Assembly (NCBI GenBank): GCA_000018565.1
Contig: CP000875.1
Coordinates: forward strand, 1,317,199-1,381,198
Source of the DNA: Herpetosiphon aurantiacus DSM 785
GTDB taxonomy: Bacteria; Chloroflexota; Chloroflexia; Chloroflexales; Herpetosiphonaceae
DNA length: 64,000 bases
Direction: 5' to 3'
The notes beneath the pieces are model-generated. The model saw nothing but the letters and a program-made list of their open reading frames with translations, was not told the DNA's origin and did not search any database. The translations under genes were made by a program, and so were the position numbers. Shown in pieces: positions 6,729 through 15,328 of the stretch. Positions within the stretch are counted from its first letter, which is position 1. Every line of letters begins with the position of its first letter.

Positions 6729-8702
6729 ATGCAACCACTCACAGTTCAAACTATGCATTTGCCCAATCCAACCACGTTCGATGATCTGCTCGATCAACAG
6801 ATTGCCAATTCGCGTGATCGCGATATTTTTCGCTTGCGCATGCAACGCCATTTTGGCGATTGTTTAGAAGCGCTAGGAGCGTTGTATGCCCAGCATCCAG
6901 CTTGGCCACAGTTGTTGGAGCAATTGCCCGAACGCTTGATTACTGCCTATGCCCAGCGCCGCGATGCCCTGAAAATTCACGATTTAGCCCGCGAAATCCA
7001 GCCCGATTGGTTTGCTGAGGCCACCATGGTTGGCGGCATTTACTATGTTGATCGCTTGGCAGGCACATTGCGCGGGGTGATTGAGCATATTGATTATTTG
7101 CAAGAATTGGGTTTGACCTATGTGCATCTGATGCCGCTATTACAGCCACGCCATGGCCCCAACGATGGCGGCTATGCGGTGCTCGATTATCGCTCGATTG
7201 ATCAACGGCTTGGCAATGTGGCCGATTTTATCGAATTAAGCGATTTGCTCCGTACCAACGGCATCAGCTTATGCATTGATGTGGTGGTGAATCACACGGC
7301 CAAAGAGCATGAATGGGCAGTCAAGGCCCGTGCTGGTGATGCCCAATATTTGGATTACTATCTGAGTTTTGCCGATCGCAGTTTGCCTGATGCCTATGAG
7401 CAACATTTACCCGAAGTGTTTCCCGATTTTGCGCCTGGTAATTTTACTTGGTATGCCGAGTTGAGCGAGCATGGCCGTTGGGTTTGGACGACCTTCAACG
7501 AATTTCAATGGGATTTGAACTATACCAACCCCATGGTTTGGCTGGAGATGCTGGATATTTTGCTGTATCTCGCCAATCTAGGCGTTGATGTGCTGCGTTT
7601 GGATGCCGTGCCGTTTATGTGGAAACGCCTCGGCACGAATTGCCAAAATCAGCCCGAAGTGCTCGATTTGTTACAAGCTTGGCGAGCAGCCATGCGGATC
7701 GTCTGTCCGGCGACAATTTTCAAGGCCGAGGCGATTGTTGCCCCCGACGATTTGGTGCAATATTTGGGTTTGGGACGGCGCACAGGCAAGCTCTGTGAAA
7801 TTGCCTACCATAATTCGCTGATGGTGTTGTTGTGGAGTGCCTTGGCCTCGCAACGCGCCGATCTGTTTACGCAATCGCTGTTGAACATGCCTGCAACGCC
7901 CAGCAATGCCGCTTGGATTACCTATGTGCGCTGCCACGATGATATTGGCTGGGCTGTGACCGACCACAATGCAGCTTTGGTTGGCGAAGATGGGCCATTG
8001 CATCGCCAATTTTTAAGCGCTTGGTATAGTGGCGAATTTGCTGGTAGTTTTGCGCGGGGCGAGGTGTTTCAATATAATCCACTCACCAACGATCGCCGAA
8101 TTAGCGGCATGACTGCCTCGTTGGCTGGGCTAGAGCAAGCCTTGGAAACCACCGATCCAGCAGCGATTGAATTGACAATTCGCCGGATTGCGTTGCTGTA
8201 TGCCGTGATTTTTAGCTTTGGTGGCATTCCGTTGATCTATATGGGCGATGAATTGGGCATGCTCAATGATCACAGCTACTTGCATGACCCTACCAAAGCC
8301 AACGATAACCGCTGGTTGCATCGCCCAGCCATGGATTGGTGCTTAGCGGCCCAACGCCATGATCCAACTACGCTTGCTGGGCGCTTATGGCAGGTATTGC
8401 GCCATTTGATTCAGGTGCGCCAACATACTCCAGCCTTGCATAGCGCAGGCCAAACCTTGCCAATCTGGACACAGCAACGCCATGTTTTAGGGGTGGTTCG
8501 AGTTCACCCATTGGGGCGAATTTTAATTCTTGGAAACCTTTCCGCCACCCCACAGCGGGTCAGTTTAGCGGTTATTCAACAAGCAGGGCTGGTTGGTCGC
8601 TTATATAATTTGTTGGATAACGATTCACTTAATATCGATACACAAAGCCATGAAATTATACTCGATGCATATCAATGTTGTTGGCTCAGCATTCAAGCCT
8701 AA
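6729..8702 (+). CDS. Amylosucrase-type GH13 glucosyltransferase/hydrolase
   Basis: 657 residues from the ATG at 6729, preceded 7 bases upstream by AGGAG; the ATG at 6714 overlaps that site. Family GH13 (alpha-amylase clan), closest in layout to amylosucrases: a helical N-terminal part, then DWFAEATMVGGIYYVDRL and YVHLMPLLQPRHGPNDGGYA. Counting from the chosen start, the catalytic residues are nucleophile Asp292 (DVLRLDAVPF), acid/base Glu334 (IFKAEAIV) and Asp404 (VRCHDDIGW). Amylosucrase makes alpha-1,4-glucan plus fructose from sucrose in the cytosol; no signal peptide is seen. Sucrose hydrolase or trehalose-type activities share this fold and cannot be excluded. It follows the ABC importer and may act on its cargo. 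Confidence 0.85.
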   Translation: MQPLTVQTMHLPNPTTFDDLLDQQIANSRDRDIFRLRMQRHFGDCLEALGALYAQHPAWPQLLEQLPERLITAYAQRRDALKIHDLAREIQPDWFAEATMVGGIYYVDRLAGTLRGVIEHIDYLQELGLTYVHLMPLLQPRHGPNDGGYAVLDYRSIDQRLGNVADFIELSDLLRTNGISLCIDVVVNHTAKEHEWAVKARAGDAQYLDYYLSFADRSLPDAYEQHLPEVFPDFAPGNFTWYAELSEHGRWVWTTFNEFQWDLNYTNPMVWLEMLDILLYLANLGVDVLRLDAVPFMWKRLGTNCQNQPEVLDLLQAWRAAMRIVCPATIFKAEAIVAPDDLVQYLGLGRRTGKLCEIAYHNSLMVLLWSALASQRADLFTQSLLNMPATPSNAAWITYVRCHDDIGWAVTDHNAALVGEDGPLHRQFLSAWYSGEFAGSFARGEVFQYNPLTNDRRISGMTASLAGLEQALETTDPAAIELTIRRIALLYAVIFSFGGIPLIYMGDELGMLNDHSYLHDPTKANDNRWLHRPAMDWCLAAQRHDPTTLAGRLWQVLRHLIQVRQHTPALHSAGQTLPIWTQQRHVLGVVRVHPLGRILILGNLSATPQRVSLAVIQQAGLVGRLYNLLDNDSLNIDTQSHEIILDAYQCCWLSIQA

Positions 8703-8738
8703 ACTTTTTCAAATCAAAAAATAAGCTTCCGATAACGA

Positions 8739-8767
8739 TTGCAGTCCTGAATTGGATCAAGTATAGT
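8739..8767 (+). promoter_or_regulatory. Candidate promoter of the beta-propeller gene
   Basis: TTGCAG at 8739-8744, a 17-bp spacer, and TATAGT at 8762-8767. The expected transcript start near 8774 lies after the upstream in-frame start at 8767, supporting translation from 8806. Confidence 0.5.
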
Positions 8768-8805
8768 TGCGCTATCCCTGTTCTTTTTTCAGAAGGAGCG
8801 CAACG

Positions 8806-10989
8806 ATGCGAAATGTTCAATTACGCATGCTCTTGCTTGTTGGGCTATTGGTGGGCTTGAGCGCTGGGGTCTGGCTGCGCCGACCAGTGGCCTATGCCGT
8901 GCCCAGCGCAACCAACCAAACCCTACCGCCACCAGCGCGGGTCGCGGTGACAACTCGTAGTTTCAACAATGCTCGCACTGGCACAACCGCCGCCGAGCAA
9001 TTACTAGCCCCAACTAATGTCATGTCCACTACTTTTGGCAAATTGTTCAGTCGCACCGTTGACGGCCAGATCTACGCTCAACCGTTGTATGTGCCCGATT
9101 TGAACATGCCTGGGGTTGGTATTCGCAACGTCGTTTTTGTGGCAACCCAGAAAAATAATGTTTATGCCTTCGATGCGGATGATCCGGCGATGAGCCAGCC
9201 ATTATGGTCACTCAACCTTGGGCCATACGCGATTAGCAATTTAAAAGAATTTGGCACGCGCTACAATGGTGGCGTGTACCAAGATATCAAGCCCTACGTT
9301 GGGATTACCGGCTCGCCAGTGATCGATCCGGCCACTAACACCCTCTATGTTGTACCGTTCATCCGCTTGGGAGCCTATCAATACCAGCATCGGATGATTG
9401 CGATCAACATTTTGGATGGCTCGCTTATCCAATCAACGACGATCCAAGGCTCGGTGCCAGGCGATGGCAACGATGCGAATCCCAATGATGGAATTGTCGT
9501 ATTCGATAGCCGCCAGCATTTGCAACGTTCGTCATTGCTGCTCGATGGCAATCGGGTGTACGTAGCATTTGCTGGCTATGCCGACACCGATCCCTATCAT
9601 GGTTGGGTCTTTGGCTACAACAAAACGACCCTGCAACAAGAATTGATCTACAACACAACGCCGCAAAAAGAAGTTACTTCGCAGCCCAACGCCGCCAATG
9701 ATGGCGAAGGTGGCATCTGGATGAGCGGGCAAGGCCTGACCAGCGATGGTCAGGGCAATTTGTATCTTTCAATTGGCAACGGTAGCTGGAACGCCAATTT
9801 GCCCAATGGCCGCGATTATGGCTCGTCGGTCAACAAATTGAATGTAACTAATCCACTCTCACCAACTGTTGAGACATGGTTTACGCCTTACGATTACAAA
9901 ACCCTCAATACCAACGACACCGACCTTGGCACAACTGGCGCGGTCTTAATTCCCAATACCAATGTGATGATCGCTGGCAGCAAGGGCGGCAAAATCTATG
10001 TCTTCAATCGCAACGATATGGGCGGTTTAGGCGTTCAGCAAGGCACAACTGGCTTTGATAAAACCGTGCCCGGCAAGTTCTATCAAAGCTTCAAGCCCCA
10101 TGGTGGCTCGGGCTTCCGTGGGATCTTTGGCACACCAGTGGTTTGGGCAGCTGGTGGCGCAACTGGCACACGTATGTTTGTTTGGCCAGTCAATTCGCCA
10201 TTGAAGGCCTTTCAATTTAGTACCACCCAGCCATTGACTCCAAGTTTTAATACCACGCCTGTAGCCACCAGCACCTTGCAAACCGTGACGATGCCAGGTG
10301 GAGTGATGTCATTGTCGTGGGATGGCAGCAACGCCAACACCGGGATCGTTTGGGCGACCCACTCGACTGGTGGCAGCGCCAATACTACCACCCAGCCAGG
10401 GGTGATTCATGCTTATAACGCCTTGACCTTGCAAGAAACCTGGAATAGTAACCAAAACGCTACTCGCGATGCGATGGGCAATTTGGCCAAATTCAATACC
10501 CCATTAATTGCTGATGGTAAAGTCATCGTTGGTACATTCTCAGTCGATAGCATCACCAACACCGATAAATTGGTGGTGTATGGCCATTTGGCTCCGCGAA
10601 TTGTGCGCGAACCAGTTGATACCACAGTTTCGTTTGGTCAAAATGCCAGCGTTCATGTCACCGCAACTGGCGCGGCAAATCTCAGTTATCAATGGTATCG
10701 TGGCACAACTGGCGATACCAGCAACCCAATCAGTGGCGCAACAATGCCAAGTTTAACCTTGACCAATGTCCAAACCAATAGCCAAGTCTGGGTGCGGGTC
10801 ACTAATCAGCAAGGCAATGTAAATAGCATTACCGCTAGCGTCATGGTGACCAATATTCCAACCAACACGCCAACAATTACCCCAACACCGAGCAACACCC
10901 CGACCCCCAGCAATACCCCAACACCGAGCAACACCCCAGTTGTTAGCCAATGGAAGGTTTGGTTGCCAATGGCAATGCGAGGCCAATAA
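8806..10989 (+). CDS. Secreted PQQ-type beta-propeller protein with Ig-like domain
   Basis: 727 residues from the ATG at 8806, which has AAGGAG just upstream. N-terminal signal peptide (LRMLLLVGLLVGLSAGVWL). A long propeller-like region follows, with blades such as KNNVYAFDADDP, GITGSPVIDPATNTLYVV and GKIYVFNRNDMGG, resembling PQQ/quinoprotein folds; no catalytic cofactor residues can be assigned. Then comes an Ig-like domain (LSYQWYRGTTGDTSNP), a TPTPSN linker encoded by three 18-bp repeats, and the tail SQWKVWLPMAMRGQ. That tail resembles the ends of two other secreted proteins here. Probably extracellular or surface-held; function unknown. The next gene starts inside its stop codon (TAATG). 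Confidence 0.8.
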   Translation: MRNVQLRMLLLVGLLVGLSAGVWLRRPVAYAVPSATNQTLPPPARVAVTTRSFNNARTGTTAAEQLLAPTNVMSTTFGKLFSRTVDGQIYAQPLYVPDLNMPGVGIRNVVFVATQKNNVYAFDADDPAMSQPLWSLNLGPYAISNLKEFGTRYNGGVYQDIKPYVGITGSPVIDPATNTLYVVPFIRLGAYQYQHRMIAINILDGSLIQSTTIQGSVPGDGNDANPNDGIVVFDSRQHLQRSSLLLDGNRVYVAFAGYADTDPYHGWVFGYNKTTLQQELIYNTTPQKEVTSQPNAANDGEGGIWMSGQGLTSDGQGNLYLSIGNGSWNANLPNGRDYGSSVNKLNVTNPLSPTVETWFTPYDYKTLNTNDTDLGTTGAVLIPNTNVMIAGSKGGKIYVFNRNDMGGLGVQQGTTGFDKTVPGKFYQSFKPHGGSGFRGIFGTPVVWAAGGATGTRMFVWPVNSPLKAFQFSTTQPLTPSFNTTPVATSTLQTVTMPGGVMSLSWDGSNANTGIVWATHSTGGSANTTTQPGVIHAYNALTLQETWNSNQNATRDAMGNLAKFNTPLIADGKVIVGTFSVDSITNTDKLVVYGHLAPRIVREPVDTTVSFGQNASVHVTATGAANLSYQWYRGTTGDTSNPISGATMPSLTLTNVQTNSQVWVRVTNQQGNVNSITASVMVTNIPTNTPTITPTPSNTPTPSNTPTPSNTPVVSQWKVWLPMAMRGQ
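10882..10935 (+). repeat. Three 18-bp tandem units encoding TPTPSN
   Basis: Unit CCAACACCGAGCAACACC, with one diverged middle copy. It encodes the Thr/Pro linker before the C-terminal tail of the beta-propeller protein. Three further Thr/Pro residue pairs precede it. Confidence 0.85.
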
Positions 10990-11783
10990 TGCTGATTGAT
11001 CGTCAACTAGCGGCCCAACTAGAAGCAGCCGATGCACATAATTTGCGGCAATACACCGCTGCGGTAGCCCAAGTTGTGCCTGCTAGCCAAGCAACGTGGG
11101 CGCAAATTGGCGATGCCACAGCTTGCTACACTGGCCCTGACTTACCGATTAATCGGGCGGTTGGGGCTGGCAGCCAACAGCCTTGGCAGGCACGACAATT
11201 TGGCGAGTTAGAAGATTTTTATCGGCAACGCCAATTACCAGCGAGCCTCGAACTAACCCCATTCTGCGACCCAAGCCTCCAAGGCGTGTTAGCCCAGCGC
11301 AATTACCAGATTATACGTTGGTGGAGCGTACTGGCCTTTGACATGCTGCGTTATACCCCTTTTAGCCCAAGTAGTGTACAATCGCGGATGATCGCACCTG
11401 AACAGTCCGAACTATGGGTTGAGGGCATAACGAATCATGGCCAAAGTAGCCCGATGGGCATCACGATGGCCAAGGCTGCCGCTGCCCGATCAGATAGTCA
11501 GCTTTTTGGAGCGTGGCTTGATGATCATCTGATTGGCTGTGGGGCATTGAGCATTAATGCCGAAGTTGCCACGCTATTTTCAACCTTCGTCAAGCCAGAT
11601 TGGCGACGGCGCGGAGCACAAACCAGCCTGATTGCAGCGCGTTTAGCTTATGCTCATGCCCAAGGCTGTCGTTGGGCAACCGTGCTAACCATTAGCGGGA
11701 GCGATTCGCAACGGATTGTAACGCGAGCTGGTTTTGAGCTTGCCTACAATAAAGTGACGCTAGAAGAGCAACGAGGATCGTAG
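10989..11783 (+). CDS. GNAT-family N-acetyltransferase
   Basis: 264 residues from the ATG at 10989, which overlaps the previous stop by one base (TAATG), so translation is probably coupled. The C-terminal half carries the acetyl-CoA-binding pattern PDWRRRGAQTSLIAARLAYA of the GNAT fold, preceded by a beta strand (AEVATLFSTFVKP). The N-terminal half is less conserved and may be a second, degenerate GNAT lobe. It would transfer an acetyl group from acetyl-CoA to an amine; the substrate is unknown. It sits 26 bases before bioY, so the two may share a transcript. Confidence 0.8.
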   Translation: MLIDRQLAAQLEAADAHNLRQYTAAVAQVVPASQATWAQIGDATACYTGPDLPINRAVGAGSQQPWQARQFGELEDFYRQRQLPASLELTPFCDPSLQGVLAQRNYQIIRWWSVLAFDMLRYTPFSPSSVQSRMIAPEQSELWVEGITNHGQSSPMGITMAKAAAARSDSQLFGAWLDDHLIGCGALSINAEVATLFSTFVKPDWRRRGAQTSLIAARLAYAHAQGCRWATVLTISGSDSQRIVTRAGFELAYNKVTLEEQRGS

Positions 11784-11809
11784 ACAATCTATCTAGGAGG
11801 AAGCTGCAC

Positions 11810-12409
11810 ATGTATCGTGTGGAATCGGTAGCGGAACGACAAACCTTGGCCGACCTGATTCGTGGCAAATCACTGGGTCGTGATCTTGCGCTGATTATCG
11901 GGTTTAGTTTGTTTGTTGCCCTCACCGCTCAAATTGCTATTCCGTTGCCTTGGACTCCCGTGCCAATTACGGGTCAGACCTTGGGGGTGTTGCTGACGGG
12001 GGCGATTTTGGGGCCACGCCGTGGCGCTTTGGCAATTTTGCTCTATCTGGTCGAGGGCTTGGCTGGCATGCCTGTGTTTGCTGGCATGACCAGCGGTTTG
12101 GCTAAATTGCTCGGCCCAACTGGTGGGTATCTCCTGTCGTGGCCATTGGCCGCCGCTTTGGTGGGCTGGTTGGCCCAACGTGGCTGGGATCGCCGGATTC
12201 CAACCGCTTTGGCGATGTTTTGTTTTGGCAATATCTTGATCTATGCGATCGGCGCATCATGGCTGAACATCTACAAAGATACGTTTGGTCAAATCAGCGT
12301 GATGTGGGCGGGGGTTTATCCCTTCTTGCCTGGTGATGCTTTGAAGATTGTGATTGCGGCCTTGGTATTACCTGGGGCGTGGGCGCTATTCGGGCGTAAC
12401 GAACGCTAA
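11810..12409 (+). CDS. bioY: Biotin transporter BioY (ECF S component)
   Basis: 199 residues, preceded by a strong AGGAGG. Six membrane segments and the BioY signature: PLPWTPVPITGQTLGVLL, then GAILGPRRGALAILLYL and GPTGGYLLSWPLAAALVG. BioY binds biotin in the membrane. It can work alone or with the ECF ATPase/T module (BioM/EcfA, BioN/EcfT), none of which is encoded nearby. No BirA operator is seen upstream, and the gene probably depends on transcription from the GNAT gene. Length is normal for the family. Confidence 0.93.
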   Translation: MYRVESVAERQTLADLIRGKSLGRDLALIIGFSLFVALTAQIAIPLPWTPVPITGQTLGVLLTGAILGPRRGALAILLYLVEGLAGMPVFAGMTSGLAKLLGPTGGYLLSWPLAAALVGWLAQRGWDRRIPTALAMFCFGNILIYAIGASWLNIYKDTFGQISVMWAGVYPFLPGDALKIVIAALVLPGAWALFGRNER

Positions 12410-12428
12410 ACTTGCTTGGCTAAACCAC

Positions 12429-12457
12429 AACACGGCTGAAATTGCTTCAGCCGTGTT
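12429..12457. terminator. Terminator between convergent bioY and the 82-aa gene
   Basis: Perfect 12-bp arms AACACGGCTGAA / TTCAGCCGTGTT with loop ATTGC. It lies between two convergent genes and can serve both strands. Confidence 0.75.
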
Positions 12458-12462
12458 GGCAT

Positions 12463-12711
12463 TTAACCGCGTCGGAACATGCCGAAGAAACTGCTTTTTG
12501 GTTGGAGCTTGTGCATTAGCATCAGCCGATATTGGCCCCAATCGCCTGGATCCCGCTCGATCCGCAAATCGTAGTGATGATTGATAAAGACAGGGCCATA
12601 TTCGTTGTTGGCCGATTGGGATAAGCCGCGTTTGGTGCCTTCCTCTTTAAGTCGCTCGACGATTGGTGCAAGCTCTACGCCTTGCATCAAGATTTCACGC
12701 TTCACGTTCAT
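12463..12711 (-). CDS. Conserved-looking hypothetical protein, 82 aa
   Basis: Starts MNVKREILMQGVELAPIV, with AAGGAG 8 bases upstream of the ATG, a textbook ribosome binding site. It is soluble, mixed in charge (EERLKEEGTKRG-like helix, then HHYDLRIERDPGDWGQYRL) and ends in FFGMFRRG. I do not recognise a family. A single-gene unit ending at the shared terminator with bioY. Confidence 0.75.
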   Translation of the reverse strand: MNVKREILMQGVELAPIVERLKEEGTKRGLSQSANNEYGPVFINHHYDLRIERDPGDWGQYRLMLMHKLQPKSSFFGMFRRG

Positions 12712-13082
12712 CTCGATTACTCCTTGGGTATGTAGATATCATTGAATTAATAATGTCATGTGGGCTTCATCCTATCATGCTGTGCAAGAGCCATGCCATA
12801 AGCCATGTGTCCTACACAACGATAGGGCGTAGTAGAAGTATGAAGGATGAGGGATGAAGCTGAAGTTTTAACCACGAAGGACATGAAGAGTCACGAAGGG
12901 AGCTGATTAACGATTGGTTTTGTAGGAGCTAAATAGATTCAGACAGCTGTAGGCATATGATCTGGGTAATCTGTGGCTAAAAATGGCCTTGGCGTTCTTC
13001 GCGCTCTTCGCGGTTCCAATCCTCTGTACCCTCGTGGATCAAAAATCTGGCTCCTAATCCCTATGTTCTATGTTCTATGTTC
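12712..13082. other. Intergenic mosaic repeat region
   Basis: No gene. From about 12836 it strings together fragments seen elsewhere in the window: 'atgaaggatgagggatgaag', 'aaccacgaaggac', 'ttcgcgctcttcgcggtt' and 'gttctatgttctatgttct'. 12712-12835 shows nothing recognisable beyond the ribosome binding site of the 82-aa gene. Confidence 0.6.
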
Positions 13083-13475
13083 TTAGCCATGTTGTTGGCC
13101 GCGCAAGGGTGGCCCAGCGGCTTGCAATTCGGAATATTCGGCATCGCTAAATACCCGCGAACGAGTTAAAAAGCGCACACCTTCAGGCGCTTCGACCGAA
13201 AAACCACTGCCACGGCCTTTGACCACATCGATGGTTAATTGGGTATGTTGCCAATATTCAAATTGCGGCCCGCTAATGTAAAATGGGCAGCCTGCAATCT
13301 CGCCAAGATACACATCGTGCTGGCCGATTCGAAATTCTTGGCGGGGATAGCACATTGGGGCACTACCATCGCAACAGCCACCCGATTGATGAAACAACAA
13401 TGGGCCATGCAATTGGCTGAGTTTCGCAACCAAGGCTTCCGTTTGTTCAGTTGCTAGCACACGTTCAACCGTCAT
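13083..13475 (-). CDS. DUF779 protein, aldehyde dehydrogenase partner
   Basis: 130 residues. It matches DUF779: HQSGGCCDGSAPMCYP, EFRIGQHDVYLGEIAGC and FYISGPQFEYWQHTQLTIDV. The cluster of Cys and His residues suggests metal binding (inference). DUF779 genes are commonly found beside AcoD/ExaC-type aldehyde dehydrogenases, as here, where the dehydrogenase lies 80 bases upstream on the same strand. A perfect hairpin separates the two, so DUF779 is probably made at a lower level. Length is normal for the family. Confidence 0.88.
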   Translation of the reverse strand: MTVERVLATEQTEALVAKLSQLHGPLLFHQSGGCCDGSAPMCYPRQEFRIGQHDVYLGEIAGCPFYISGPQFEYWQHTQLTIDVVKGRGSGFSVEAPEGVRFLTRSRVFSDAEYSELQAAGPPLRGQQHG

Positions 13476-13500
13476 GATCCAACTCCTTGTTGAGATAAAA

Positions 13501-13533
13501 ACACTACCGCAAGCAGCATACCTGCGGTAGTGT
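13501..13533 (-). terminator. Intercistronic hairpin, partial terminator
   Basis: Perfect 11-bp arms ACACTACCGCA / TGCGGTAGTGT. On the minus strand it is followed by TTTT. It lies between the aldehyde dehydrogenase and DUF779 genes, so it should attenuate rather than end all transcription. Confidence 0.65.
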
Positions 13534-13555
13534 GACGTTTGGAAGCACCAATCAA

Positions 13556-15076
13556 CTAAAAGAAGCCCATTGGATTGGGATCGTAGCTGACCAACAGGTT
13601 TTTAACTTGTTGATAATGGTTGAGCATCATCTTATGGTTTTCGCGGCCAATCCCCGAGTGTTTGTAGCCACCGAACGCAGCATGGGCTGGATACAAGTGG
13701 TAACAGTTGGTCCAAACACGGCCTGCTTGAATTGCCCGACCCATGCGATAGGCTGTGTTCATATCGCGAGTCCACAAACCAGCGCCCAAGCCATACAAGG
13801 TATCATTGGCAATACTCAAGGCATCGTCAAAATCATCGAACGAAGTCACCGAAACGACTGGCCCGAAAATTTCTTCTTGGAAGATTCGCATGCGGTTGTT
13901 GCCAGCAAAGATCGTCGGCTGAACATAATAGCCTTCAGCTAAATCGCCGCTAAGCTCAGCTTTGGCTCCGCCAACCAGCACTTTAGCCCCTTCGTCGCGG
14001 CCAATCGCCAAATACGACAAAATTTTCTCGAATTGATCATTGGAGGCTTGTGCCCCCACCATTGTGGCTGGATCAAGTGGATTGCCCTGAATGCAGCGTT
14101 TGGTGCGTTCGACCGCTCGCTCTAAAAACTCACCATAGATCGATTTTTGAATTAATGCCCGTGATGGACAGGTACAAACTTCGCCTTGGTTCAAGGCAAA
14201 CATGGTGAAGCCTTCGAGCGCTTTATCAACAAACGAATCTTGCTTGCTCAAAACATCCTCGAAGAAGATGTTGGGCGATTTGCCACCAAGCTCTAAGGTC
14301 ACAGGAATGATATTTTCTGAGGCATATTGCATAATCAAACGGCCAGTGGTGGTTTCGCCCGTAAAGGCTATTTTGGCGATCCGATTGCTGCTCGCCAACG
14401 GCTTGCCAGCTTCAATCCCAAAGCCATTGACCACATTGACCACGCCCGCTGGAATCAAATCGCCGATCAATTCCATCAAGACCAAAATTGTGCTGGGCGT
14501 TTGTTCGGCGGGCTTGAGCACCACACAATTGCCAGCAGCGAGGGCCGGAGCCAATTTCCAAGTTGCCATCAACAGCGGGAAGTTCCACGGAATAATTTGG
14601 CCCACCACGCCCAGCGGCTCATAAAAATGGTAGGCAATTGTATTTTCGTCGATTGTGGCGGCACTGCCTTCTTGCGCCCGAATTACCCCAGCAAAATAGC
14701 GGAAGTGATCGATCGCCAAGGGTAAATCAGCGGCGAGAGTTTCGCGCACAGGCTTGCCATTTTCCCATGTTTCGGCGACCGCCAGCATCTCCAAGTTGGC
14801 TTCCATGCGATCGGCAATCTTATTCAGAATATTGGCGCGTTGGGCGGGTGAGGTTGCACCCCAAGCAGCTTTGGCAGCATGGGCCGCATCGAGCGCTTTT
14901 TCGATGTCTTCGGCGGTCGAACGAGGAATTTCGCAGAACGGCTTGCCATTAACTGGGCTGATATTTTCAAAATACATGCCCTTGACTGGCTCAACAAACT
15001 CGCCATTGATGTAGTTGCCATACCGTGACTTAAAACTGACTTTACTGCCCGGCTGATTGGGATTGGTGTAGACCAC
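13556..15076 (-). CDS. acoD: NAD-dependent acetaldehyde/aldehyde dehydrogenase, AcoD/ExaC type
   Basis: 506 residues from a GTG at 15076, chosen because GGAGG lies 5 bases upstream and the resulting start [15 protein letters not shown] lines up with the family; an ATG at 15199 would add 41 unlikely residues. Oxidises acetaldehyde or similar aldehydes to acids in the cytosol. Seen: cofactor region [20 protein letters not shown], the Glu motif [12 protein letters not shown], catalytic Cys in [14 protein letters not shown], and the ending [13 protein letters not shown], close to AcoD. Paired with DUF779 downstream. A LacI/cre-like half-palindrome lies 67 bases upstream of the start. Confidence 0.93.
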   Translation of the reverse strand: MVYTNPNQPGSKVSFKSRYGNYINGEFVEPVKGMYFENISPVNGKPFCEIPRSTAEDIEKALDAAHAAKAAWGATSPAQRANILNKIADRMEANLEMLAVAETWENGKPVRETLAADLPLAIDHFRYFAGVIRAQEGSAATIDENTIAYHFYEPLGVVGQIIPWNFPLLMATWKLAPALAAGNCVVLKPAEQTPSTILVLMELIGDLIPAGVVNVVNGFGIEAGKPLASSNRIAKIAFTGETTTGRLIMQYASENIIPVTLELGGKSPNIFFEDVLSKQDSFVDKALEGFTMFALNQGEVCTCPSRALIQKSIYGEFLERAVERTKRCIQGNPLDPATMVGAQASNDQFEKILSYLAIGRDEGAKVLVGGAKAELSGDLAEGYYVQPTIFAGNNRMRIFQEEIFGPVVSVTSFDDFDDALSIANDTLYGLGAGLWTRDMNTAYRMGRAIQAGRVWTNCYHLYPAHAAFGGYKHSGIGRENHKMMLNHYQQVKNLLVSYDPNPMGFF

Positions 15077-15142
15077 AGTGTCCTCCAATAAGCATGTTTC
15101 AAGCTTGGGCCAAAATGGGTGGGGGAATGTTTCAAACCAGAG

Positions 15143-15156
15143 GTGAAGCGTTTCCA
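15143..15156. promoter_or_regulatory. LacI/cre-like site upstream of the aldehyde dehydrogenase
   Basis: On the minus strand TGGAAACGCTTCAC, matching the core of operator 1 (2928-2941, TGGAAACGCTTCCA) at 12 of 14 bases. It is 67 bases upstream of the GTG start, a plausible repressor position. Confidence 0.4.
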
Positions 15157-15178
15157 AACGTCGTGCCTGTATCATATC

Positions 15179-15328
15179 ACAAAATAGAACATAGAACATA
15201 GAGCGTAGAGCATAGTGTTGAGGCTATTGATTATTGGTGTTTCCAACGAATCTCCGATAGCCCACAGCCTATAGCCTTCGTGTGCTTCGTGTCCTTCGTG
15301 GATAAAATTGGCTCCTTGTTTTTGACCT
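15179..15328. repeat. Mosaic repeat fragments between acoD and the response regulator
   Basis: 'aatagaacatagaacatag', 'tctccgatagccc', 'cagcctatagccttcgtg' and 'cttcgtgtccttcgtgg' occur in a row; the same words recur in at least six other gaps. No gene. Confidence 0.65.

Noticed and set aside
13532-13942. 136-codon plus-strand frame
   Set aside because: Antisense to the 3' end of the aldehyde dehydrogenase, whose motifs are unmistakable.
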